64,000 nt of DNA. Source: Microbacterium binotii (lineage in GTDB: Bacteria > Actinomycetota > Actinomycetes > Actinomycetales > Microbacteriaceae). This document shows positions 1-12,007 of the stretch, piece by piece. The notes beneath the pieces are model-generated. The model was not told the DNA's origin, did not search any database, and saw only the letters and a list, made by a program, of their open reading frames with translations. Numbering within the stretch: position 1 is the stretch's first letter; each line of letters starts with the position of its first letter. Location of the stretch: positions 2,108,001-2,172,000 of the forward strand of contig NZ_CP090347.1 in NCBI RefSeq assembly GCF_021398715.1. Direction: 5' to 3'. Position numbers and translations under genes: made by a program.

Positions 1-133
1 CCGCGACGGTGTTCAGCGCATCGACCGCGTGCGGGAGCGCGCCCGCACCGGCGTACACGACGCCGTCGAGGTCGGCCAACACGGTGTCCACACCGTCGAG
101 CGGGGTGGGAGCGGGGCGACCGAACAGTGCCAT
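1..133 (-). CDS. HAD-superfamily hydrolase, N-terminal fragment
   Basis: This is the first 44 codons of a gene that continues beyond the left edge. The fragment shows the HAD motif I nucleophile loop D21-L-D-G-V25 followed by VYAG, typical of the NagD-like (HAD-IIA) sugar or nucleotide phosphatases, in which the first Asp forms the phospho-aspartyl intermediate. Its ATG overlaps the stop of the upstream repeat-protein gene by one base (TGATG), so the two are probably translationally coupled. In Mycobacterium the equivalent phosphatase gene also follows a conserved hypothetical gene downstream of tyrS and precedes tlyA. The substrate cannot be told from this fragment. Confidence 0.85.
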   Translation of the reverse strand, partial: MALFGRPAPTPLDGVDTVLADLDGVVYAGAGALPHAVDALNTVA

Positions 134-1854
134 CAGCGCTCCTGGTCCTCGTCATCGTCTGCGGTCGTCGAGCTCTGTGCGTCGGCGGCCGCATCCGCGG
201 CGGCGAGGAGTTCCTCCACCTCCGCAGCGATCGAGTAGTCGTCCTCGTCGGCGTCGCCGTCCTGGCCGGCGTCGGCCTGCGGATCCTCGTCCGCGTCCGA
301 CTCCTCGGCGTCGGTGTCCTCGACGAACTCCTCGTCGAAGATCTCCTCGACGTAGATCTCCTCGTCGGATCCGTTGCCCGCTGCCTCGTCGAGTGCTTCG
401 GCGGCGATGTCCGCCCGCCGCGTCCACTCGGCAGCTTCCTCGTCGCGACCCAGCTCTTCGAGCACCGCTGCGCGGGCTGCGAATAGAGCGGGGCTCCACT
501 CGAAGGCGCGGTCGGGGTCGAGCTCGGGGATGTCCAGTTCGGCGAGGGCGCGCTCGGTCTCACCGAGATCCAGACGGGCACCGGACAGCGCGATCGCGAG
601 GGATACGCGCACCGCGACCGGAAGCGTGTTCCGATCGACGGCGCGACCGACCTCGATCGCACGGTCGGGACGCCCGACACCGCGCTCACTGTCGACCATG
701 AGGGCGATCTGGTCCTCGTTGCCGGAGATCCGACGGTAGGTGCGCAGCTCGCGCAGTGCGAGCGCGTAATCGCCGGTTGCGTAGGCGGTGATGGCGACGC
801 TCTCGCGCACGACGGCGATGCGACCGGCACGGCGGGATGCGGCAAGGGCGTGCTCGTGCGCGCGCTGCGGGTCCTCGTCGATCAGGCGCCCGGCCATCAC
901 CAGGTGACGGGCGACCTCCTCGGCGTTCTCCTTGCTGAGCGTCTTGAGCTCGTTCCGTGCGCTGGGGTGCAGATCGCGCGCCGTGATCTCCTCGGGGACC
1001 TCGGGCTCTGCGACCTTGGCCGCGCGCACCGCATCGCGCTGCGGCGGACGGGAGGAACGATCGGAGTCGTAACCGCCGCGGGAGGGGCGGTCGCCACCTT
1101 CGCGGGGACGGTACGGCCGGTCGCCCTCCTGGCGCGGACGATAGGGCCGGTCGCCGCCTTCGCGGGGACGGTACGGCCGGTCGCCGCCTTCGCGGGGGCG
1201 GTAGGGGCGGTCGCCCTCCTGGCGGGGACGGTACGGCCGGTCGCCGCCTTCGCGGGGACGGTACGGCCGGTCGCCGCCTTCGCGGGGACGGTACGGCCGG
1301 TCGCCGCCTTCGCGGGGACGGTACGGCCGGTCGCCGCCTTCGCGGGGACGGTACGGCCGGTCGCCGCCTTCGCGGGGACGGTACGGCCGGTCGCCACCCT
1401 CGCGGGGACGGAAGGGGCGGTCGCCGTCGCGGCGCGGGCGGTCGGCCTGCGCGCCGTCACGCGGACGGTACGGACGATCGCCATCCTGACGCGGACGGTA
1501 CGGACGATCGCCACCCTCGCGAGGGCGGAACGGGCGGTCACCGTCACGACGAGGACGCTCCGAACCCTGACCGTCCTGACGCGGACGGTACGGACGATCG
1601 CCACCCTCGCGAGGGCGGAACGAGCGGTCACCGTCACGGCGCGGGCGGTCAGCCTGGGCGCCATCCCGCGGACGGTAGGAGCGGTCACCGTCCTGACGCG
1701 GACGGTACGGACGGTCGCCGTCGCGGCGGGGACGCTCCGACCCCTGGCCGTCCTGACGAGGACGGTAGGAACGGTCGCCGTTCTGATGCGGGCGGTCGCC
1801 GCCGCGGGCGCGCGAAGACTCCCGACGCTGCTCGTTGTCGTCGTTGTTCGTCAT
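133..1854 (-). CDS. Arginine-rich decapeptide-repeat protein with helical-repeat C-terminal domain
   Basis: A 573-residue protein in three parts. Residues about 1-250 are extremely basic and made of decapeptides of the form GGDRPYRPRE, including an unbroken run of about twelve copies next to more divergent ones. Residues about 270-480 form an alpha-helical region resembling tetratricopeptide-type repeats (many A, L, E and R). The last 60 residues are strongly acidic. I chose the ATG at 1854 because GAGGAGAG lies just upstream. By position it matches the conserved hypothetical gene between tyrS and the HAD phosphatase in mycobacteria. The function is not known. The arginine-rich tail next to an acidic tail suggests nucleic-acid or ribosome binding, but that is inference. 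Confidence 0.8.
   Translation of the reverse strand: MTNNDDNEQRRESSRARGGDRPHQNGDRSYRPRQDGQGSERPRRDGDRPYRPRQDGDRSYRPRDGAQADRPRRDGDRSFRPREGGDRPYRPRQDGQGSERPRRDGDRPFRPREGGDRPYRPRQDGDRPYRPRDGAQADRPRRDGDRPFRPREGGDRPYRPREGGDRPYRPREGGDRPYRPREGGDRPYRPREGGDRPYRPREGGDRPYRPRQEGDRPYRPREGGDRPYRPREGGDRPYRPRQEGDRPYRPREGGDRPSRGGYDSDRSSRPPQRDAVRAAKVAEPEVPEEITARDLHPSARNELKTLSKENAEEVARHLVMAGRLIDEDPQRAHEHALAASRRAGRIAVVRESVAITAYATGDYALALRELRTYRRISGNEDQIALMVDSERGVGRPDRAIEVGRAVDRNTLPVAVRVSLAIALSGARLDLGETERALAELDIPELDPDRAFEWSPALFAARAAVLEELGRDEEAAEWTRRADIAAEALDEAAGNGSDEEIYVEEIFDEEFVEDTDAEESDADEDPQADAGQDGDADEDDYSIAAEVEELLAAADAAADAQSSTTADDDEDQER
1075..1440 (-). repeat. In-frame 30-bp tandem repeat array
   Basis: About twelve consecutive 30-base units encode the decapeptide GGDRPYRPRE, with Q or E swaps and one F. 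The central units (about 1225-1395) are nearly identical at DNA level, which suggests recent expansion by slippage or unequal recombination. More degenerate copies, interrupted by blocks encoding DGAQADRPRR and DGQGSERPRR, continue to about 1800. Copy-number changes would keep the reading frame. Confidence 0.9.
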
Positions 1855-1890
1855 TCGCTCTCTCCTCGCGACGTAAACCCCTGGAAAAAC

Positions 1891-1924
1891 AGAAATGGCC
1901 ACCCAGCTTTGGGTGGCCATTTCT
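1891..1924 (-). terminator. Intrinsic terminator of the rRNA operon
   Basis: Arms at 1891-1905 and 1910-1924 form a perfect 15-bp stem with a four-base loop. Read on the minus strand it is followed by GTTTTTCC, a U-tract. It lies directly downstream of the 5S gene and 37 bases upstream of the next start codon. Confidence 0.9.
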
Positions 1925-1931
1925 AAAAGGA

Positions 1932-2049
1932 GTCCGGCGGTGTCCTACTCTCCCACAGGGTCCCCCCTGCAGTACCATCGGCGCTGAGAGGCTTAGCTTC
2001 CGGGTTCGGAATGGGACCGGGCGTTTCCCTCTCGCTATGGCCGCCGAAA
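1932..2049 (-). rRNA. rrf: 5S ribosomal RNA
   Basis: The minus strand reads as a typical actinobacterial 5S RNA of about 118 nt. It begins near GTTTCGGCGGCCATAGCG, contains the conserved core ATTCCGAACCCGGAAGCTAAG, and ends with a strand complementary to the 5' end. The ends are set by this pairing and could be off by one to three bases. It is the last gene of the rRNA operon. Confidence 0.93.
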
Positions 2050-2125
2050 CACTATTGATGTTTCAAGTCATGCACACAACAAAAGAATGTTGTCTGCGGT
2101 TCTCGACCGTACATCGAGAACCACT

Positions 2126-2137
2126 CAGTGGACGCGA
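2126..2137 (-). other. 3' arm of the 23S rRNA processing stem
   Basis: CAGTGGACGCGA at 2126-2137 on the plus strand is the exact reverse complement of 5358-5369 in the 16S-23S spacer. In the transcript the two arms would close a 12-bp stem around the whole 23S RNA, extended beyond a bulge by GAGAAC pairing. This is the arrangement cut by RNase III in pre-23S rRNA. A separate small hairpin (GGTTCTCGA / TCGAGAACC) lies beside it at about 2099-2122. Confidence 0.8.
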
Positions 2138-2162
2138 ACAGCTTCAGTTCAAACGAAGTGTT

Positions 2163-7177
<5,015 letters not shown>

Positions 7178-7560
7178 AAGAAAAATGCATACACACAACG
7201 GAAAAAGAAGTGCGCAGCGAGTTTGAACTGACCAAAAGGATGCCATTACTGACAATCCATAACGCCAACCCCAAAGGGTTGGACTTGATCCAAAGGAATC
7301 TCACCCAGCCGAAGCTGGAACGAGGTTATTTGGCATTTGACAAGTGCACGCTGTTGAGTTCTCAAGGAACGGATGCTCCCACCATCGGACCTCTCGGTCG
7401 TCACCATGGGGCAACTATTCGTTTCTCCCGGCTCGGTGTCGGATCGGCGCTTCGCTCTTGACAGAGCAGTGGTCCCAAGATCTGACTCGTGGAGTTCGGG
7501 ATCCTCATCCTACTCGCATCTGCGACAAGATCTCAAGTCGAGATCTTCAGGATGAGGGGT
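7178..7560 (-). promoter_or_regulatory. rRNA operon leader and promoter
   Basis: Reading leftward, a plausible housekeeping promoter has a -35 of TTGAGA (plus 7531-7536) and a -10 of TAGGAT (plus 7507-7512), 18 bases apart. Transcription would then begin about 320 bases before 16S. The leader contains the palindromic CTTGAGAACTCAACAG element (plus 7351-7366) common in actinobacterial rrn leaders and the 5' arm of the 16S processing stem (7334-7341). The -35 lies inside the inverted repeat AAGATCTC-N5-GAGATCTT (7527-7547), and an outer repeat CCTCATCCT / AGGATGAGG (7503-7511, 7549-7557) encloses the whole promoter. The rest, up to 7711, holds no gene I can support. Confidence 0.7.
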
Positions 7561-7711
7561 GGTTCTCCGCTTGAGGGGGCGCCGGGCCTCTCGGCCTCTC
7601 CGCTCTTCCCTGTGGGGCGAACAAGTAATAAGTTACGTGGGTTCCGGCCATCTGCCAACTCGAGCGCAACCCCCGGGCGTGTCGCGCGTCTTTCCGCGGT
7701 CGACGGCGGGG

Positions 7712-8512
7712 TCACTCCCCCGTCAGGAACTCGATTGCCGCCGCGCGGAAGACGCGTGAGCCGGGGGCGTTGAAGTGGTGCCGGTCGGGGATCTCCACGA
7801 ACGTGCCACGCGGTGCGGCCGCGGCCAGGGCGCGCGAGCCCTCGATGATGGCGTCCTGGGTGCCCGTGGCGAACAGCACCGGCTGCGTCGGCGCGAGCGC
7901 GGGGTCCGGGTCGGCGGTCCCCGACGAGCGCAGCCCCTGCGCGATCGCCCACAGTGCGCGCAGATCGTTTCCCGGCACCCGCTCGGTGAGGGCGATGTAG
8001 TTCTGGGTGACGCGATCGGTGACCGGCGTCCCGTCCTGGATGAGCGCGCTCACCTGGTCCAGGTCGAGGCGGGCGAGCGGGACGCCGTCGGGGACACCCC
8101 CGAGCACTCCCCGCAGCACGCGCTCGGGGAGATCGCGAAGGACCTCCCACCCCACCCGTGCTCCCAGGGAGTAGCCCACGTACACGGCGTCATCGATCAG
8201 GTACGTGTCCATGACGGCCTCGACGTCGCGGGCGAGCTCGCGCAGGTCGTAGTCCCGCGCCTCGTGCGGTTTGTCGCTCGCGCCGTGCCCGCGTTGATCC
8301 AGACCGACCACGCGGAATCCCGCCCGCTGCAGGTCGCGCACCCATCCGGTGCTGACCCAGTTGTCCCGCGTGCTCGAGGCGAACCCGTGCACGACCACGG
8401 CTGTCGGCGCGTCCGGCTCCCCCCAGGAGTAGGTGGCGATGCGATGTCCTTCGCCCACCATCACGTAGCGGGGCTCGGGCATCTCGGTCAGGGCGGGCAG
8501 CGCAGCGGTCAC
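7712..8512 (-). CDS. Alpha/beta-hydrolase fold enzyme
   Basis: A 266-residue cytosolic alpha/beta hydrolase. It has the oxyanion motif VHGF (about 41-44), LDQRGHGAS (71-79), the nucleophile elbow G-Y-S115-L-G, a probable acid D220 in GTQDAI and a catalytic His at 245 or 246 (RHHFNAP). The family includes esterases, epoxide hydrolases and peptidases, and the substrate cannot be assigned. The start used is GTG at 8512, with a CAGAAT box ending six bases upstream that fits a leaderless transcript. An ATG ten codons later is an alternative. It is the last gene before the rRNA promoter and lies 16 bases after the DUF4184 gene on the same strand. Confidence 0.88.
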   Translation of the reverse strand: MTAALPALTEMPEPRYVMVGEGHRIATYSWGEPDAPTAVVVHGFASSTRDNWVSTGWVRDLQRAGFRVVGLDQRGHGASDKPHEARDYDLRELARDVEAVMDTYLIDDAVYVGYSLGARVGWEVLRDLPERVLRGVLGGVPDGVPLARLDLDQVSALIQDGTPVTDRVTQNYIALTERVPGNDLRALWAIAQGLRSSGTADPDPALAPTQPVLFATGTQDAIIEGSRALAAAAPRGTFVEIPDRHHFNAPGSRVFRAAAIEFLTGE

Positions 8513-8528
8513 GCCTCGATTCTGCTCC

Positions 8529-9317
8529 TTATCGCATCGCCGCGCCGCGCGAGCGGCGCCGGACGACGATCCCGCAGAGCACGAGCGTGCCCGCGGCCCA
8601 CACGGCGCAGGCCGGCGGCAGCATGCGGTACGCCAGGTGGGCGACGGTGAACTCGGAGGTGAGCGGACCGTAGAGGGCGAGGCCGATCCCCCACGCCGCG
8701 ATCAGGACGGCGGGAAGCGTCGCCACCCACACGGCACCCACCCATCGCGGAGTCCGCGACGCGTACGGGACACGGGGACGACGACGCAACCACAGCAGCG
8801 CCCACACCGCGATGATCGCCAGACCGATCGCGCTGGAGCCGTGCTGCAGCCACTTGATCCCCGCGAGGGGACCCCATTGGTCCTCCAGCGCCGGGAAGAT
8901 CTCCGAGCCCAGCCGCCCCTCGTGGGTGAACGCGTCCCAGGCGATGTGGCTCGCGACCCCGATTGCCAGCGACGCCACCAGGAGCAGCACCGCGCCCGCG
9001 GACCCGCCGAACGTCTCCCGCCAGATCGTGCGCACCGGCGCATCCCATGCCGCAGGCAGGCGTTCGGCCAGTGGTCCGGGCGCGAGCTCCCGCGCGGCCG
9101 GGCGGAGCAGGACGCGCCACAGCAACAGCAGAGCGAGCGCCAGCAGCGCCGTCACCGGGAGCCATCGGAGGTCGTGCGTGATGCCGTACGTCACGGGGAA
9201 CCCGCGCACGAACAACGGGAGATCCGGCGTCATCGCCCCCACCGCGATCGCCGCCGGAACAAGCGGCGTCCGCACGAACGGCAACGCGAGGACCGCATGG
9301 CTCGGGGTGAACGGCAT
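8529..9317 (-). CDS. DUF4184-family integral membrane protein
   Basis: 262 residues beginning MPFTPSHAVLALPF, the characteristic N-terminus of DUF4184 proteins. The family has several transmembrane helices and conserved His and Asp residues: H7, the D in MTPDLPLF, and IAWDAFTHEG near the middle. It resembles membrane-bound metal-dependent hydrolases of the YdjM type. About six hydrophobic segments are visible. The ATG at 9317 lies two bases after the tyrS stop codon, so the gene is transcribed with tyrS. No specific substrate is known for this family. Confidence 0.88.
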   Translation of the reverse strand: MPFTPSHAVLALPFVRTPLVPAAIAVGAMTPDLPLFVRGFPVTYGITHDLRWLPVTALLALALLLLWRVLLRPAARELAPGPLAERLPAAWDAPVRTIWRETFGGSAGAVLLLVASLAIGVASHIAWDAFTHEGRLGSEIFPALEDQWGPLAGIKWLQHGSSAIGLAIIAVWALLWLRRRPRVPYASRTPRWVGAVWVATLPAVLIAAWGIGLALYGPLTSEFTVAHLAYRMLPPACAVWAAGTLVLCGIVVRRRSRGAAMR

Positions 9318-9318
9318 G

Positions 9319-10623
9319 TCAGCCCCGCGGAACCAGCCCCGCGAGCGTCTTCTTGCCTCGGCGGATGATCGACACGCCGCCCGGCAGCCCGGCACGGACG
9401 GTCGTCGACTCGTCGGCGACGCGTTCGCCGTCGAGGCTGACCCCGCCCTGCGCCACGGCGCGCCGCGCCTCGCTCAGCGAGGAGACGAGGCCTGTGGCGA
9501 CCAGCGCCTGCGCCACGGTCATCTCCGGCTCGATCGCAGCGTTCGGCAATTCGTCGATCGCCGCGCGCAGCGTCGCCGCATCCAGAGCGGTGAGATCGCC
9601 CTGCCCGAAGAGTGCCTCGGATGCGGCCACGACCGCCTCCGCAGCTTCGAGTCCGTGGACGAGCGCCGTGACCTCCAGCGCGAGACGCTTCTGCGCCGCC
9701 CGGCGGAACGGCTCTGCCTGCACCTGCTCGGCGTACCGGTCGATCTCCTCACGGGTGAGGAACGTGAACACCTTGAGACGATCGATCACGTCGGCGTCGT
9801 CGGTGTTCAGCCAGAACTGGTACATGCGGTAGGGACTGCACATCTCGGCGTCCAGCCAGACCGCGTTGCCCTCGCTCTTGCCGAACTTCGTGCCGTCGCT
9901 GTTGGTGATCAGAGGCGTTCCGATCGCGTGCACCGAGACACCTTCGACACGGTGGATGAGGTCGGTACCGCTGGTGAGGTTGCCCCACTGGTCGGATCCG
10001 CCCGTCTGCAGGACGCAGCCGTACTGGCGGTACAGCTCCAGGTAGTCGAGCCCCTGCAGGATCTGGTAGCTGAACTCCGTGTAGCTGATACCCGCCTCGG
10101 AGTTCAGACGCGCGCTGACCGCATCCTTCTTGAGCATCGTGCCGACACGGAAGTGCTTGCCGACCTCGCGGAGGAAATCGATCGCCGACAGCGGTGCGGT
10201 CCAGTCGAGGTTGTTGACGATGCGCGCCGCGTTCTCGCCGTCGAAGCTGAGAAAGCGCTCGACCTGCGCGCGTAGCCGCAGAACCCACTCTTCGACGGTC
10301 TCGCGGGTGTTGAGCGTGCGCTCGGCCGACGGGCGCGGGTCTCCGATGAGTCCGGTGGATCCTCCGACCAGGCCGAGCGGGCGATGGCCCGCGAGCTGCA
10401 GCCGGCGCATGACGATCAGCTGCACGAGATTGCCGAGGTGCAGGCTCGGTGCCGTCGGATCGAAGCCGCAGTAATACGTGATTGGCCCCTCGCCCAGCAC
10501 GGCACGCAGCGCCTCGGGATCGGTGGACACATGCACGGAACCGCGCCAGACCAGTTCGTCCCACACGTTCGAGAACGAGGGGTCGTTGGCGGGGGCGGTC
10601 GCGCTCACAACGGGCGTAGACAC
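9319..10623 (-). CDS. tyrS: Tyrosyl-tRNA synthetase
   Basis: A class Ic aminoacyl-tRNA synthetase that charges tRNA-Tyr. Visible features are the HIGH-type motif H62-L-G-N, the tyrosine pocket sequence SYQILQGLDYLELY, the KMSKS-type loop KFGKS, and a C-terminal S4-like RNA-binding domain (from about residue 365). The length of 434 residues is normal for the bacterial TyrRS. I chose the GTG at 10623 because a TACGCT box (plus 10631-10636) ends seven bases before it and no Shine-Dalgarno sequence is present, which suggests a leaderless mRNA. A GTG five codons later is an alternative. It heads a likely operon with the DUF4184 and hydrolase genes. Confidence 0.97.
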   Translation of the reverse strand: MSTPVVSATAPANDPSFSNVWDELVWRGSVHVSTDPEALRAVLGEGPITYYCGFDPTAPSLHLGNLVQLIVMRRLQLAGHRPLGLVGGSTGLIGDPRPSAERTLNTRETVEEWVLRLRAQVERFLSFDGENAARIVNNLDWTAPLSAIDFLREVGKHFRVGTMLKKDAVSARLNSEAGISYTEFSYQILQGLDYLELYRQYGCVLQTGGSDQWGNLTSGTDLIHRVEGVSVHAIGTPLITNSDGTKFGKSEGNAVWLDAEMCSPYRMYQFWLNTDDADVIDRLKVFTFLTREEIDRYAEQVQAEPFRRAAQKRLALEVTALVHGLEAAEAVVAASEALFGQGDLTALDAATLRAAIDELPNAAIEPEMTVAQALVATGLVSSLSEARRAVAQGGVSLDGERVADESTTVRAGLPGGVSIIRRGKKTLAGLVPRG

Positions 10624-10712
10624 GCGTGCCAGCGTAGCAACTGGCCGGCCCTCCACCCTCCGCACGGCGCGGCAGGACGGTGCGCGTCGGAAGGGGCTGG
10701 GACACTGGCACC
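10624..10712. promoter_or_regulatory. Divergent promoters for tyrS and the membrane protein gene
   Basis: Only 89 bases separate the two start codons. TACGCT (minus strand, plus coordinates 10631-10636) serves tyrS and GACACT (plus 10701-10706) ends six bases before the ATG at 10713. Neither gene has a convincing Shine-Dalgarno sequence, so both are probably leaderless. No T-box leader is visible for tyrS. Confidence 0.5.
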
Positions 10713-11309
10713 ATGTTCGCCCTCTCCCCCGAGCTGATCGTCGCCGGCGTCACGAGCCTCGCGCTGCTGCTCGCGCTGGCGGCGGCGCTGATCCTGGTGC
10801 TCGTCGCGCGCCGTCGTCCCGCCGATGCCGCCCTCGCGGTGGCCACGGGGCTCGTGCTCGTGGGGCTCGTGAGCGTCGTCGTGCTCCCGGTGGAGATCCC
10901 CCTGATCATCGGCCTCCCCCTGGCCCTGCTCGGAACCGCCCTCGCGGTGACCGGCGGCGACCCCGTGACCCGACGCATCCTCGACATCGCCACGCACGGC
11001 CAGGTCCGAGAGGGGGATGCGGGCGGCATCCTCGTCTTCCGATCGCGCACCGCCGAGGGCACGGAGGCCGGGTTGGAAGAGGTGCTGCGCGGCGGCACCA
11101 CGATCGGCTACCTCGAGCGACTCGCCGTCGTGCTGTCGCTGCTGGCGGGGTTCCCGGAAGCCATCGCCGTCGTCGTCGCCATCAAGGGCATCGGCCGCTT
11201 CTCCGAACTCGCGACCTCGGCCGCCCGCGAGCGCTTCATCGTCGGGACGCTCGCCAGTCTCCTGTGGGCGGGGATGGTCGGCGCGCTCGTGCGCCTCGCG
11301 ATCTTCTGA
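10713..11309 (+). CDS. Integral membrane protein, unknown function
   Basis: 198 residues with about four hydrophobic segments: residues 5-27, 34-52, 55-72 and a C-terminal pair around 140-165 and 178-197. A conserved-looking stretch GYLERLAVVL precedes the third hydrophobic pair, and AIKGIGRFSEL follows it. I recognise this as a recurring motif in uncharacterised actinobacterial membrane proteins, not as a named enzyme. It converges on satD with a six-base gap. SatD proteins are often next to membrane-protein genes, so a joint role is possible but not shown. Confidence 0.8.
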   Translation: MFALSPELIVAGVTSLALLLALAAALILVLVARRRPADAALAVATGLVLVGLVSVVVLPVEIPLIIGLPLALLGTALAVTGGDPVTRRILDIATHGQVREGDAGGILVFRSRTAEGTEAGLEEVLRGGTTIGYLERLAVVLSLLAGFPEAIAVVVAIKGIGRFSELATSAARERFIVGTLASLLWAGMVGALVRLAIF

Positions 11310-11315
11310 TGCGTC

Positions 11316-11951
11316 TCACCGACGCCACTGCGCGAAGCCCTCGACGAGACCGGCCGCTCCGGATGCGGTGAGCAGCTGCGACACCGCGGACTGCGTGATC
11401 TGCTCGCGTGCCGCCAGCTCCCGCTGGGTGAGCCCCATGCAGCGCCCGTAGACCAGACGGCGCACCCGCTCCCCCATCGCGCTCACGAGTTCGTCGCGCG
11501 CCCAGACGTACGCGTTCGCCAGACGCACCTGCTCATGCACCGCCGCATCCTCGTCCTCTGCGGCGGCGATCCAGGTGCGCGCCGCCGGCATCGCGCGCAC
11601 CTGCTTCGCGTGAAGGGTGTCGATCGCGGCGCGGGCGGCCCACCACGCAGGTCCCTCGGCCAGCTGCCCCGCCGTCGCGTCCACCGTGTACGCCTCACCG
11701 AGACCGATGCCGAACCGGCACTCGAGTCCGTCGGGGAGCGCCAGCGTGAGCAGCAGGATGCTGGCGAGAGCCGCGCCGAGGTCGGGGTACTCCCCCTGGA
11801 ACTCGTCGCCCACGGTCGCGGTCAGCACGCGCTCCGCCAGAGGCAGGTCGGCTTCCACGGCGGCGAACACCGCTTCGATGCGGCGCTGCGCATCGGTACG
11901 ATCCGGGAGCGCGCGCGATCCGATGATGTCTGCGGTCACCACGGTAGCCAT
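11316..11951 (-). CDS. satD: SatD-family protein with C-terminal helix-turn-helix
   Basis: 211 residues. The N-terminal part (MATVVTADIIGSRALPDR ... TVGDEFQGEY) matches the SatD family and resembles a nucleotidyl-cyclase-like fold. The C-terminal 55 residues contain GLTQRELAAREQITQSAVSQLL, a good helix-turn-helix. The family was named from the Streptococcus sat locus, and its biochemical role is unknown. The ATG at 11951 has TATTCT (plus 11958-11963) ending six bases upstream and a possible -35 TTGCTA 18 bases further up. AT-rich repeats around this promoter contain AATAAGC half-sites, so autoregulation is likely. Confidence 0.85.
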   Translation of the reverse strand: MATVVTADIIGSRALPDRTDAQRRIEAVFAAVEADLPLAERVLTATVGDEFQGEYPDLGAALASILLLTLALPDGLECRFGIGLGEAYTVDATAGQLAEGPAWWAARAAIDTLHAKQVRAMPAARTWIAAAEDEDAAVHEQVRLANAYVWARDELVSAMGERVRRLVYGRCMGLTQRELAAREQITQSAVSQLLTASGAAGLVEGFAQWRR

Positions 11952-11956
11952 GCCTG

Positions 11957-12007
11957 AAGAATAAGCTAATAACTAATGTCATAGCAAAATAAGCGTTTAG
12001 CTTATTT
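11957..12007 (-). promoter_or_regulatory. satD promoter with AATAAGC operator repeats
   Basis: A local AT-rich island in a GC-rich region. It holds a perfect inverted repeat AAATAAGC-N5-GCTTATTT (11987-11994 and 12000-12007) and a third half-site AATAAGC (11960-11966) on top of the satD -10 box. The inverted repeat touches the pstB stop codon and could equally act as a weak terminator for pstB, since it is followed on the minus strand by TTT. The double role is unresolved. Confidence 0.6.

Noticed and set aside
1075..1440. CRISPR-like array of 30-base repeats
   Set aside because: The repeats are contiguous without spacers and are in frame in a coding gene; no cas genes are present.
850..1926. 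Plus-strand open frame with repeated RPVAAFAGTV units
   Set aside because: It is the antisense reading of the decapeptide repeat gene; the minus strand has the proper ribosome site and conserved position.
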